Source of the DNA: Ilyomonas sp965214235
GTDB taxonomy: Bacteria > Bacteroidota > Bacteroidia > Chitinophagales > Chitinophagaceae
Assembly (NCBI GenBank): GCA_965214235.1
Contig: CBDCBH010000003.1
Location: forward strand, 1,178,001-1,242,000
DNA: 64,000 bases
Direction of reading: 5' to 3'
Under the pieces are notes generated by a model. It had not been told where the DNA came from. It was given only the letters and a program-made list of their open reading frames with translations, and made no database searches. Shown here in pieces: positions 42,763 through 51,399 of the stretch. Made by a program: the position numbers and the translations under genes. Position 1 is the first letter of the stretch. Each line of letters starts with the position of its first letter.

Positions 42763-44631
42763 TTATGCTTCCACCTTTTCTTCCTGCATCAATTCGATGT
42801 TCCGGCTGATGAAATTGGTTAAATCGGTTCCTTTTAATAAACCCTGCGAAAGCAGGGCCATATCAGCCAAAGTGCGGATTTGTTTTTGCACTCTTTTGTC
42901 ATCGCCTTCTTTTAGTAAGGTTTGATAAATGGGATGATTGCCGTTTACGGTGAGCGTTACTTCATCGGGCATGGTTGCATAAAATGCTGTCATACCGCCG
43001 CCGCCCATGTTCGCCATGTCTTTCATGCGGCGCATAAATTCAGGACGCGTAGCCACTACCGGCGCAGTGTCTGTACTCAATCCTTTTACTTCAACAGATA
43101 CATGCAATTGCGGCACTTCAAACGTGAAGAGTTCTTTCAGTTTTCCTTCTTCATCTTTGCTCAGTACACTTTCGGTTGCGTCTTGTTTGTCAATTAAATT
43201 ATCAATGATGTCAGCGTCAACACGAACAAAATGAACATCGTTCCATTTCATCTCCATATTGTTAATGAAAGCCGCATCTATCATGGTTTCCATCTTCACC
43301 ACAATGTAACCTTTCGCTTTAGCAGCCTGCACATAAGCATCCTGCTGAACAGGATCGGTTGTGTATAAAACCACATGCTTACCTTCTTTGTTTTTCTGCA
43401 AAGTTTCAGTAGCCATTTTATATTCATCAATTGTATAAAATTTATTGTAGGCTACATTCTGCAAAATCAAAAATTTGGCTGCTTTATCCAGAAATTTATC
43501 GTCGGTTATCATTCCGTATTTAACAAACAAACCCAGGCTGTCCCATTTTTCTTCAAACGATGCCCGTTCATTTCTAAACATTTCATCCAGTTTGTCGGCA
43601 ACTTTTTTGGTGATATGTGCATTTATTTTTTTCACATTCGGATCGCCTTGTAAGTAGCTACGGCTTACGTTTAGCGGAATGTCAGGACTATCAATCACAC
43701 CATGCAATAACATCAAAAATTCGGGTACGATGTTTTTTACTTCATCGGTTACAAACACCTGGTTGCTGTACAACTGTATTTTATCTTTTTGTATTTCGTA
43801 GCTCTGTTTGATTTTAGGGAAATACAAAATGCCGGTTAGGTTGAACGGATAATCAACGTTGAGATGAATCCAGAACAGCGGTGTTTCGCCAAAAGGATAC
43901 AGCTCGCGATAAAAGTTTTGGTAGTCTTCAGTCGTTAATTCAGATGGTTTTTTAACCCAGATAGGATGTGTATTGTTGATGGGTTTTTGTTCTTCTTCCT
44001 TCTCGTCTTCTTTCTTTTCTGCTACATCTGTAAAATAAATGGGTATGGGCAAGAAGCGGCAGAATTTTTCCAAAATGCCTTTAATGCGCGAAGCCTCTAA
44101 AAATTCACTGCTGTCTTCATTGATGTGAAGAATAATCTTTGTACCACGGTCTCTTTTCTCTACTTCATACAATTCAAATTCAGGGCTGCCGTCGCAACTC
44201 CAATACACCGTTGAGGCTTCATCATTGTAGCTTTGCGTCAATACTTCCACACGGCTGCTCACCATAAAAGCACTGTAAAAACCAAGTCCGAAATGCCCGA
44301 TGATATTGGCATCTTTATATTTATCCAGAAATTCTTCTGCACCACTGAATGCAACCTGGTTTAAATATTTATCTACTTCTTCTTTCGTCATTCCCACACC
44401 GCGGTCGGTGATGGTAATTGTTTTTTCTTTTGCATCTACAACCACATCAATCCGCAGTTCACCCAAATCACCTTTTGCCTCACCAATAGAGGAAAGCGTT
44501 TTTAGTTTTTGTGTAGCATCAACTGCATTACTTACCAGTTCTCTTACAAAAATTTCATGGTCGCTGTACAGAAACTTTTTTATAATTGGAAAGATGTTTT
44601 CCGTTTGCACTCTTATCTGTCCTTTTTGCAT
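42763..44631 (-). CDS. htpG: HtpG, bacterial Hsp90 chaperone
   Basis: 622 residues. ATPase domain motifs: ELVSNAVDATQKLKTLSS (ATP-lid asparagine), VVVDAKEKTITITDRGVGMT, GHFGLGFYSAFMVSSRV; middle domain VKKPSELTTEDYQNFYREL, FWIHLNVDYPFNLTGILYFP, IDSPDIPLNVSRSYLQGDP; dimerisation domain to the C-terminus RNIELMQEEKVEA. A charged linker (KKEDEKEEEQKP) follows the N-domain, as usual in Bacteroidetes. Full length. Its start region sits after the OmpA gene terminator, so it is separately transcribed. Confidence 0.98.
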   Translation of the reverse strand: MQKGQIRVQTENIFPIIKKFLYSDHEIFVRELVSNAVDATQKLKTLSSIGEAKGDLGELRIDVVVDAKEKTITITDRGVGMTKEEVDKYLNQVAFSGAEEFLDKYKDANIIGHFGLGFYSAFMVSSRVEVLTQSYNDEASTVYWSCDGSPEFELYEVEKRDRGTKIILHINEDSSEFLEASRIKGILEKFCRFLPIPIYFTDVAEKKEDEKEEEQKPINNTHPIWVKKPSELTTEDYQNFYRELYPFGETPLFWIHLNVDYPFNLTGILYFPKIKQSYEIQKDKIQLYSNQVFVTDEVKNIVPEFLMLLHGVIDSPDIPLNVSRSYLQGDPNVKKINAHITKKVADKLDEMFRNERASFEEKWDSLGLFVKYGMITDDKFLDKAAKFLILQNVAYNKFYTIDEYKMATETLQKNKEGKHVVLYTTDPVQQDAYVQAAKAKGYIVVKMETMIDAAFINNMEMKWNDVHFVRVDADIIDNLIDKQDATESVLSKDEEGKLKELFTFEVPQLHVSVEVKGLSTDTAPVVATRPEFMRRMKDMANMGGGGMTAFYATMPDEVTLTVNGNHPIYQTLLKEGDDKRVQKQIRTLADMALLSQGLLKGTDLTNFISRNIELMQEEKVEA

Positions 44632-44746
44632 AATTGGGTTTTCGTTTTACTTATTTTGAAAATTTTGAATTGATTTCTCAACACTTTGTGCAGTAAACAA
44701 AAGCAATACCAGAGCAGTTTTACCTGTCATGTTGGCAAGAAAATTT

Positions 44747-44797
44747 CTTATATAAAAAAGCCGTCCCGCTTTAAGCGGGACGGCTTTTTTATATAAG
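44747..44797 (-). terminator. OmpA-gene terminator, 25-bp perfect stem
   Basis: The left arm (44747-44771) and its exact inverse (44773-44797) flank one base; the core is AAGCCGTCCCGCTT / AAGCGGGACGGCTT. It ends the minus-strand OmpA transcript 10 bases past the stop codon. The longest perfect stem in the window. Confidence 0.92.
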
Positions 44798-44806
44798 AAA
44801 GCAAAT

Positions 44807-46447
44807 TTATTTTTTCTTATTCTGATACTGCGGATGTGGAGCCGGAACATTGTTCGGACCTTCATCGGTAGTACCTTCCATATCTACAACGTTAGGATCA
44901 CCATCCTGACCTGATATAAAGATAAAGCGGCTTTCAGAAATACCTTGCTGATTTACCATGTACTGAATAACAGCATTTACTCTATCCCAGCTACGTTGTT
45001 GTGCACGCTTATCAGAAGCGCCATGACCCGTTACACGAATTCTGCAATTAGGGCTGTTCTGAATTTGTTGAGCGATAGAAGCTAAAGAAGCTTGTGCTGC
45101 TTTACTTAAAACAGCAGTATTACCTTTAAACTGTACACTTGGTAAACTACTAATGTTGCAAGTATTAGCACCTAAGCGATATTGATCTAAAGAATCGCAA
45201 CAAGTTGGAGGGCATTTACCTACACCATCAGCATCAACAGGGAAACATTTTTGCGGAGTCAGTAGTTCTTTGTCTTTATAGTCAGGAACACCATCACCAT
45301 CTGTATCTCTTGCCACACCATGAGAATCAACCGGAGCACCAGCAGGTGTATTCGGCTCTTGGTCAAACTGATCAGTTACACCATCACCATCAGCATCTGG
45401 CAATACTGGTGTTGGTATCTTCATGTGCTGCGGAGCATTCAACTCATTATAAGCAAAGTTCAGCGGGTTTTGGAACCACAATGGTTCTGTACGTTTTGCT
45501 TTGTTTCCAAGGTTAAATCCGAAAGTTACATCACCTGAAACAATATGGTCGTTATTTGATGTTAATGAACCATCCGGTTGGCGATATACACCATCTAAGT
45601 AATCATCGCTGATAAGATAGTATTTCGCTTCCAAGCCCAAAGTTACCGCACTTCCTAATTTAAACTCGTAACCACCGCCAATGAATGCACTGTGGCGGAA
45701 TTGCCATTTTCCGTCAGCTTTATCAAAGTTCTGGCTACGGCCTCTAACACTGGCGTCAGTTTCATATTTTCCATCCAGTAAAGCCTTAACATCTTTTTGA
45801 ACATCTGTACGCTTCTGGCCATAATTAATATTCGTAAAATTATAAGGCTGACCATTAGCATCCAATGCGTCAATCGTTGTATGATAAACAAAAGGTGTAT
45901 AACCAGCTGTGAAATAAATGTTGCTCTTTGGATTACCATGATGAAAAAGGATATTGCCAAATGAGAACATCATTTCAACCGAAGGTATAACTGCCTGCAT
46001 CTTATAATTAGGAAGCCAAGGTAAGCCAGCTGCCGAATACTGTGCAGCTAAAGCCGGAGGAAGATTAAGTATAGAAGCTCCAGGTCTGTATTCATAACCT
46101 TTTGCTTCTCCGTATTCAGCACCAAATTTAATAGACACTAAATAACCTAATGATTTTCTTAAATTTAAACCGGCATGCCATCCTGGAAACTGTGCATTCG
46201 GAACATCAAATAAAGGCACCAATACGCCACCTGTTACACCCAATTGCCACATGTCGCGTGGTTTTGCGGGGTACGGATACTGGTTGTTTCTAAACTCGTT
46301 GTACTGTGCCATGTTCTTCGTGGAAACTTTTGAAGAATCATTCCAGTAGGATTTTGCATCGTTCATCCTGTTCATTGAACTGTCTTGTGCAAATACCCCA
46401 TGAGCTGCGAAGAGCAAACTCATCATTACTGCATACTTTTTTACCAT
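44807..46447 (-). CDS. OmpA-family outer-membrane protein with calcium-type repeats
   Basis: 546 residues with a signal peptide (about 1-20, HGVFAQDS). The N-terminal half (residues 25-330) is a beta-barrel-like domain with GGVLVPLFDVPNAQFPGWHAG and FIGGGYEFKLGSAVTLGLEA. Two thrombospondin type 3/D-x-D-x-D-G repeats follow (DADGDGVTDQFDQEPNTP and DTDGDGVPDYKDKELLTP). The C-terminal OmpA domain binds peptidoglycan: RIRVTGHGASDKRAQQRSWD, VNAVIQYMVNQQGISESRF. A clear promoter lies at 46520-46549, consistent with an abundant protein. Terminated by the 25-bp stem. Confidence 0.94.
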   Translation of the reverse strand: MVKKYAVMMSLLFAAHGVFAQDSSMNRMNDAKSYWNDSSKVSTKNMAQYNEFRNNQYPYPAKPRDMWQLGVTGGVLVPLFDVPNAQFPGWHAGLNLRKSLGYLVSIKFGAEYGEAKGYEYRPGASILNLPPALAAQYSAAGLPWLPNYKMQAVIPSVEMMFSFGNILFHHGNPKSNIYFTAGYTPFVYHTTIDALDANGQPYNFTNINYGQKRTDVQKDVKALLDGKYETDASVRGRSQNFDKADGKWQFRHSAFIGGGYEFKLGSAVTLGLEAKYYLISDDYLDGVYRQPDGSLTSNNDHIVSGDVTFGFNLGNKAKRTEPLWFQNPLNFAYNELNAPQHMKIPTPVLPDADGDGVTDQFDQEPNTPAGAPVDSHGVARDTDGDGVPDYKDKELLTPQKCFPVDADGVGKCPPTCCDSLDQYRLGANTCNISSLPSVQFKGNTAVLSKAAQASLASIAQQIQNSPNCRIRVTGHGASDKRAQQRSWDRVNAVIQYMVNQQGISESRFIFISGQDGDPNVVDMEGTTDEGPNNVPAPHPQYQNKKK

Positions 46448-46519
46448 AGTTGGTGTGATTTAATTTTTTGTTTAGGCTACTTTTTAAAGTTAATCCTGGT
46501 AAAGACCTTAAATTTTCAG

Positions 46520-46549
46520 CAAAAGTAAATATTGATATTTAATTCACAA
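46520..46549 (-). promoter_or_regulatory. Promoter of the OmpA-family gene
   Basis: On the minus strand TTG (46549-46547), a 19-base spacer and TACTTTTG (46527-46520), an exact TAnnTTTG element. Predicted start near 46514 gives a leader of about 65 bases. Confidence 0.75.
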
Positions 46550-46873
46550 ATATTAATTACCCGCTATTGGATAAGGTTAAAAAATTTGTGAAGTGAAATA
46601 GCAATTGCAATGCCAACGCTTTATAAACCAATAACAATCTTTACACAAGCAACCATTAGACACTGCTTGCCCTATAAACGATGCCTGTGCTTACTACTAT
46701 TTTTTATTTTACCCTATTACTCTTTTTTATTTTAAAATTTATAAGTGAGGTTTGCACATTTACATTTGATGTGTGGCAAGTGAAATGTGGAAATTACTAC
46801 CACATTAGTGAACATCGTAAATTTTATGCAACAAAAATTGCTTCGGCTAACTATATGCCTGGCAGTAGGTGTA
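46550..46873. other. Intergenic region upstream of polyprenyl synthase
   Basis: About 320 bases between the OmpA promoter and the prenyl synthase start. A TACATTTG box at 46761-46768 matches the -7 element for the plus-strand gene, without a TTG at proper distance. In-frame codons (GTG 46787) extend the enzyme, but the family alignment favours 46874. Otherwise AT-rich and without gene. Confidence 0.5.
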
Positions 46874-47836
46874 ATGGAAAAAGCAAACAAAATTATCGGC
46901 AGGCAGATAACAGAATTTGAAATGTATTTCAAAGAAGCCGTAAAAAGCAAAGTGCCCTTGCTTGATAGAATCATGAGTTATATTGTAAAGCGCAAAGGAA
47001 AACAGTTGCGCCCTATGTTTGTACTATTATGTGCCCGGTTAGGGGGTGAAATTAATACAGCTTCTTATCGTGCAGCGTCATTGGTAGAACTGCTGCACAC
47101 AGCCACTTTAGTGCATGATGATGTAGTGGATGAAGCTTTTGAACGGCGTGGATTTTTTTCCATCAATGCGCTTTGGAAAAACAAAATAGCCGTTTTGGTT
47201 GGCGATTACTTATTATCAAAAGGCTTGCTGCTTTCTCTTGATAACAACGATTTTAAAATACTCCAACTCATGTCTCGCGCTGTAAAGATGATGAGCGAAG
47301 GAGAATTGCTGCAAATGGAAAAAGCACGTAATTTAAATATTGATGAAAGTATTTATTATAACATCATTAACGGCAAAACCGCATCGCTTTTGGCTTCGGC
47401 TTGCGCTGCCGGCGCAGCCACAACTTTTGCTGATGATAATGATATTGAACAAATGAGATTATTTGGAGAAAAAGTAGGTATGGCATTTCAAATAAAGGAC
47501 GATTTGTTTGATTACGGCAACCAGAATGTAGGAAAGCCAACCGGTAACGACATTAAAGAAAAAAAGCTAACCTTGCCGCTGATTTATACCTTGAATCATG
47601 TGGAGGCTTCTTTGCGAAGGCAACTAATTAATATCGTAAAAAATGAGAATAAAAACAAACAAAAAGTTCAGTTTGTAATTACTACAGTACAACAAACCGG
47701 CGGCATTGCTTATGCACAACAAAAGATGCTTTCGTTTCGGGATGAAGCGTTAACTATCTTGTACCGGTTTCAGCCTGGCGAAGTGCGCGATGCGCTGGAA
47801 GATTTAGTAAGATATACAACTGACCGTATATTTTGA
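46874..47836 (+). CDS. Trans-polyprenyl diphosphate synthase
   Basis: About 320 residues from ATG 46874 (MEKANKIIGRQITEFEMYF). Isoprenoid chain-elongation enzyme. The first aspartate-rich motif is LVHDDVVDEAFERRG, the second is IKDDLFDYGNQNVGKP; the KGKQLRPMFVLLCARLGG segment holds substrate arginine and lysine. The KLTLPLIYTL and GELLQMEKARN regions are family-typical. Length and motif spacing suggest a long-chain (octaprenyl/solanesyl) synthase supplying menaquinone, but chain length is not readable by eye. Overlaps recJ by 4 bases (ATGA). Confidence 0.95.
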   Translation: MEKANKIIGRQITEFEMYFKEAVKSKVPLLDRIMSYIVKRKGKQLRPMFVLLCARLGGEINTASYRAASLVELLHTATLVHDDVVDEAFERRGFFSINALWKNKIAVLVGDYLLSKGLLLSLDNNDFKILQLMSRAVKMMSEGELLQMEKARNLNIDESIYYNIINGKTASLLASACAAGAATTFADDNDIEQMRLFGEKVGMAFQIKDDLFDYGNQNVGKPTGNDIKEKKLTLPLIYTLNHVEASLRRQLINIVKNENKNKQKVQFVITTVQQTGGIAYAQQKMLSFRDEALTILYRFQPGEVRDALEDLVRYTTDRIF

Positions 47837-49542
47837 TGCAGAAGAGATGGAACATATTAAAAACGGATAATAATAAAACCTGTCATTTACAACAGGCTTT
47901 AAAAATTAATTACACACTTTGCGCCATACTTGTGCAGCGCGGTATTACAACATTTGAAGAAGCGAAAGATTACTTCCGCCCGCAGCTTTCCCATCTTCAC
48001 GATCCATGGCTGATGAAAGATATGCTGAAGGCTGTAAAGCGCATCTTGTCTGCAATTGAAGAAGGCGAGAAAATTTTGGTGTATGGAGATTATGATGTAG
48101 ATGGCACCACATCGGTTGCCAGCATGTTTCAATTTTTAAAAAATGTTTATCCGCAGGTCGATTATTATATACCACATCGTTACAGAGAAGGTTATGGCGT
48201 GTCAAAAGCTGGAATTGAGTATGCAAAAGAAAATCATATTTCTTTAATTATCTCTCTCGATTGCGGCATTAAGTCCGTTGAATTAATTCGCTTCGCGAAG
48301 AGTCAGGATATTGATTTCATTATATGCGATCATCACATGCCCGACGCGGTTTTACCAGATGCGGTTGCTATTTTAAATCCAAAACAAATTGATTGCTCTT
48401 ATCCATTTAAAGAACTGTGCGGCTGCGGCGTTGGTTTTAAATTGATGCAGGCGTTAAGCGAAGAGTTACGTTTGCCTAACGAATCGTATCTTCAATACCT
48501 CGATCTTGTTGCCACTGCCATTGCTGCCGATATTGTTCCTATCAACGGCGAAAACCGCATTCTCGCTTTTTATGGTTTGCAAAAAATAAACAACAACCCT
48601 TGCATGGGCATCAAAGCCTTGCTACACCTTGCCGGAATGCAGGGGGAACTTTACATCAACAATCTTGTTTTTATTGTAGCGCCGCGCATTAATGCCGCTG
48701 GCAGAATGGATGATGCAAAAAAAGCCGTGCAGCTTTTTATTGAGGAAGATTATGATAAAGCTATGCAATATGCTGAAGCTTTGCACAACGATAATACTTT
48801 TAGAAAAGAAGCAGATAACACTATTACCGAAGAAGCCATCCACATGATTCAAAGCAACAACACAATGGTGCAACGCAAAACTACCGTTGTGTTTCAGGAT
48901 CACTGGCACAAAGGCGTAGTGGGCATTGTGGCTTCGCGGCTGGTTGAAAATTATTATCGTCCAACTGTTGTTCTTACCAAAAGCGGCAATGTGGTTTCGG
49001 GCAGCGCACGCAGCGTGGCAGGTTTTAATTTATATGAAGCTATTCATGCCTGCCGTGAACATCTGCTGGGTTATGGCGGACACTTTGCCGCTGCCGGTAT
49101 GACGATGCTGCCCGAGAACGTAGATGCCTTTGAAAAAAAGTTTGAAGAAATTGTTTCTGCCACCATTGCCGAGCACATGCTTACGCCCGAAATTGTAATA
49201 GATGCTGAAGTAAATTTTTCAGAACTTTCTTTTTCTTTTTATAATATTCTGCAGCAAATGGAGCCTTTCGGTCCGCAAAACATGCGACCCCATTTTATTG
49301 CCCGTAAAGTTTATGAAAGCGGTTATTCTAAAATTGTAAAAGAGCAGCACCTTCGTTTTGTAGTGAAGCAAGGCAACGTAATGCTTACCGGCATTGGTTT
49401 TGGCATGGCTGATAAGTTTTATTTATTGCAAAATGGCGTACCGCTTGATGTTGTTTTTACCATTGATTTGAATGAATGGAATGGCACCCGAAGCATTCAA
49501 ATGAAGGTGATTGATGTGATGCCTTCCGTGAATGAAAATTGA
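47833..49542 (+). CDS. recJ: Single-strand-specific exonuclease RecJ
   Basis: 569 residues, 5'-3' exonuclease of mismatch and recombination repair. DHH-family motifs: KILVYGDYDVDGTTSVAS (motif I), ISLIISLDCGIKSVELIRFA, DFIICDHHMPDAVLPDAVA (DHH motif), KELCGCGVGFKLMQAL, APRINAAGRMDDAKKAVQLF, and the DHHA1 segment GYGGHFAAAGMTML. The C-terminal OB-like part is EPFGPQNMRPHFIARKV. Standard length for Bacteroidetes. Co-translated with the prenyl synthase gene. Confidence 0.97.
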   Translation: MMQKRWNILKTDNNKTCHLQQALKINYTLCAILVQRGITTFEEAKDYFRPQLSHLHDPWLMKDMLKAVKRILSAIEEGEKILVYGDYDVDGTTSVASMFQFLKNVYPQVDYYIPHRYREGYGVSKAGIEYAKENHISLIISLDCGIKSVELIRFAKSQDIDFIICDHHMPDAVLPDAVAILNPKQIDCSYPFKELCGCGVGFKLMQALSEELRLPNESYLQYLDLVATAIAADIVPINGENRILAFYGLQKINNNPCMGIKALLHLAGMQGELYINNLVFIVAPRINAAGRMDDAKKAVQLFIEEDYDKAMQYAEALHNDNTFRKEADNTITEEAIHMIQSNNTMVQRKTTVVFQDHWHKGVVGIVASRLVENYYRPTVVLTKSGNVVSGSARSVAGFNLYEAIHACREHLLGYGGHFAAAGMTMLPENVDAFEKKFEEIVSATIAEHMLTPEIVIDAEVNFSELSFSFYNILQQMEPFGPQNMRPHFIARKVYESGYSKIVKEQHLRFVVKQGNVMLTGIGFGMADKFYLLQNGVPLDVVFTIDLNEWNGTRSIQMKVIDVMPSVNEN

Positions 49543-49579
49543 AATGATTAGTGTTGAATGATCCAATATTAATGCGATC

Positions 49580-49903
49580 TTATTCAATGTAAACAACGCC
49601 TTTCTTTACATCGCTTGATTCAAGATGTACATTCACTTTTTCACATAAAGGTTGCAATACATCATAGGTATTGATAGAAGCAATCAAAACAAAAACGGTT
49701 ATTGGATATTTTTCAAAATTTTACTGATGCAGTATATTCTGATAGAACGATAGCAAAGCATCAAATTTATTTTCTAACATCAGGTTTAGCAATGCGCCAT
49801 TCTTAATGCCATTCCATTTTAATTCTCTTACCGTAAAAACTTTATGTACCGGAAAATTTATCTTTAGTTTTTTAGGCAAATTTTCATCCAACAGAAGTTT
49901 CAT
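49580..49903 (-). pseudogene. DUF5615 PIN-like toxin, broken by in-frame TAA
   Basis: From ATG 49903 (MKLLLDENLPKKLKINFP) the frame gives VHKVFTVRELKWNGIKNGAL and KFDALLSFYQNILHQ, the DUF5615 PIN-like fold with two of its acidic residues, and ends at TAA 49721-49723. Reading on in the same frame gives 46 further codons (NFEKYPITVFVLIASINTYD then VLQPLCEKVNVHL) to TAA at 49580-49582, in the same pattern as full-length members, which I recall as having Q at this position. A C-to-T change (CAA to TAA) explains it. The toxin is likely inactive or truncated. Overlaps its antitoxin by 20 bases. Confidence 0.85.
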
Positions 49904-50126
49904 AAATGTTCTTAAAATCAGGTATTGAAAACAGTTTGCCGGATAGTTGGAGCAACTGAACGGCCTGCTCGTGGCTAACGGTAGGAAAATCATCTAAAAA
50001 TTCATCGATTGAGATGCCTTTTTCTAAATGCCAGAATAAAGATTGTACAGGAACACGCGTATTTTTAAAAACAGGTATTCCGTGTAATATTTCCGAATCA
50101 ACCGTAATTAAATCGCTGTATTGCAT
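49884..50126 (-). CDS. DUF433 antitoxin
   Basis: 80 residues, helix-turn-helix protein of the DUF433 family, known as VapB45-type antitoxin partner of DUF5615 PIN-like toxins. Features: ITVDSEILHGIPVFKNTRVP (the G-x-P-V-I-x-G-T-R-I-P-V-like signature), LEKGISIDEFLDDFPTVSHE and AVQLLQLSGKLF. First gene of a two-gene toxin-antitoxin operon with DUF5615. The antitoxin looks intact while the toxin carries a nonsense codon. Confidence 0.9.
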   Translation of the reverse strand: MQYSDLITVDSEILHGIPVFKNTRVPVQSLFWHLEKGISIDEFLDDFPTVSHEQAVQLLQLSGKLFSIPDFKNIYETSVG

Positions 50127-50304
50127 TGAAGATTTTTGCTAAAATAATAACTATCCGGCAAATGAGGATTGATTCTGCAATTACAACAGCATTCAAACAA
50201 ACCAACTCAAATATCTTCCTAAAAATAAATTTACCTCAAAAGTAAAAATGGAGTAAAACAAAACATTGCAACTTCACTCTCTTGTGGCTATACTAAAACA
50301 AAAC

Positions 50305-51294
50305 CTATTGCTTCACAAACGATGAAAAGTCTTTGTGTTCTTTTTTATACAAATCATCCATTGTTAACGATTTGAAGTATTCATACGTTTTTTGCAAGCC
50401 TTCTTTTCTATCCACTTTCGGCTCCCAGCCTAACAGTTGCCTTGCTAAAGTAATATCGGGTTGCCGTTGTTTCGGGTCGTCGGTTGGCAAGGGTTTATAA
50501 ATTATTTTTTGATTGGCTCCGGTTAATTTTAATATCTCTTCCGCAAACTCACCAATGGTAATTTCAGATGGATTGCCAATGTTTACCGGCGAAGAATAGT
50601 TACTGTGCAGCAAGCGAAAAATACCTTCCACCAAATCATCAACAAAACAAAACGAACGTGTTTGCGAACCATCGCCAAACACCGTTAAATCTTCACCACG
50701 CAAAGCCTGACCAATGAACGCAGGCAGCACGCGGCCATCGTTCAAACGCATGCGCGGACCATACGTGTTGAAGATGCGGATGATGCGCGTTTCCAAACCG
50801 TGATACGTGTGATATGCCATAGTAATGGCTTCCTGGTAACGTTTGGCTTCATCATAAACACCACGCGGACCTACCGGATTTACATTGCCCCAATATGTTT
50901 CTTTTTGCGGATGAACGCTGGGATCGCCATACACTTCCGATGTAGATGCTACAAGGATTCTGGAGCCTTTATCTTTCGCCAAACCCAATAAATTATGCGT
51001 GCCGTGCGCACCTACTTTTAAGGTTTGAATGGGTATTTTTAAATAGTCAATTGGGCTGGCAGGCGAAGCGAAGTGTAAAATATAATCGAGCTTGCCGGAT
51101 ACATGCACAAACTTGGTTATATCGTGATGATAAAATTCAAAATCTGCGTTGGGAAACAGGTGCTCGATATTTTGCAGGTTGCCGGTTATTAAATTATCCA
51201 TGCCGATAACATGATAACCTTCGGCAAGAAACCGGTCGCACAAATGAGAACCTAAAAAGCCAGCGGCGCCGGTAATTAAAATTCGTTTTTTCAT
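50305..51294 (-). CDS. uxs: UDP-glucuronate decarboxylase (UDP-xylose synthase)
   Basis: 329 residues, extended SDR. GAAGFLGSHLCDRFL NAD loop at the start, then YHHDITKFVHVSGKLDYILH, FASPASPIDYLKIPIQTLKV, VASTSEVYGDPSVHPQKETY, the catalytic tyrosine and lysine in RGVYDEAKRYQEAIT, NTYGPRMRLNDGRVLPAFIG and GDGSQTRSFCFVDDLVEGI. The ASPIDYLKIPIQTLKVG segment is characteristic of UDP-xylose synthase. It decarboxylates UDP-glucuronate. Next to ugd in the same orientation, 105 bases downstream, completing UDP-glucose to UDP-xylose. Confidence 0.95.
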   Translation of the reverse strand: MKKRILITGAAGFLGSHLCDRFLAEGYHVIGMDNLITGNLQNIEHLFPNADFEFYHHDITKFVHVSGKLDYILHFASPASPIDYLKIPIQTLKVGAHGTHNLLGLAKDKGSRILVASTSEVYGDPSVHPQKETYWGNVNPVGPRGVYDEAKRYQEAITMAYHTYHGLETRIIRIFNTYGPRMRLNDGRVLPAFIGQALRGEDLTVFGDGSQTRSFCFVDDLVEGIFRLLHSNYSSPVNIGNPSEITIGEFAEEILKLTGANQKIIYKPLPTDDPKQRQPDITLARQLLGWEPKVDRKEGLQKTYEYFKSLTMDDLYKKEHKDFSSFVKQ

Positions 51295-51317
51295 TGGTTG
51301 ATTTTAGAAAAGATTAT

Positions 51318-51385
51318 CCCGCAGATAACACTGATGAACGCAAATTGTATGATTTGTTTTTGCGCTGATCGGCATCATCTGCGGG
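51318..51385. repeat. Palindromic repeat (CCGCAGAT/ATCTGCGG) between ugd and uxs
   Basis: CCCGCAGAT (51318-51326) and ATCTGCGGG (51377-51385) are exact inverses with an inner CGCAAA/TTTGCG pair (51339-51344, 51359-51364). The words cagataacactgatgaacgc and tgcgctgatc are those of a REP-like element common in several phyla (recalled). It may also act as the ugd terminator. Confidence 0.65.
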
Positions 51386-51399
51386 CTATTTTTATAGAA

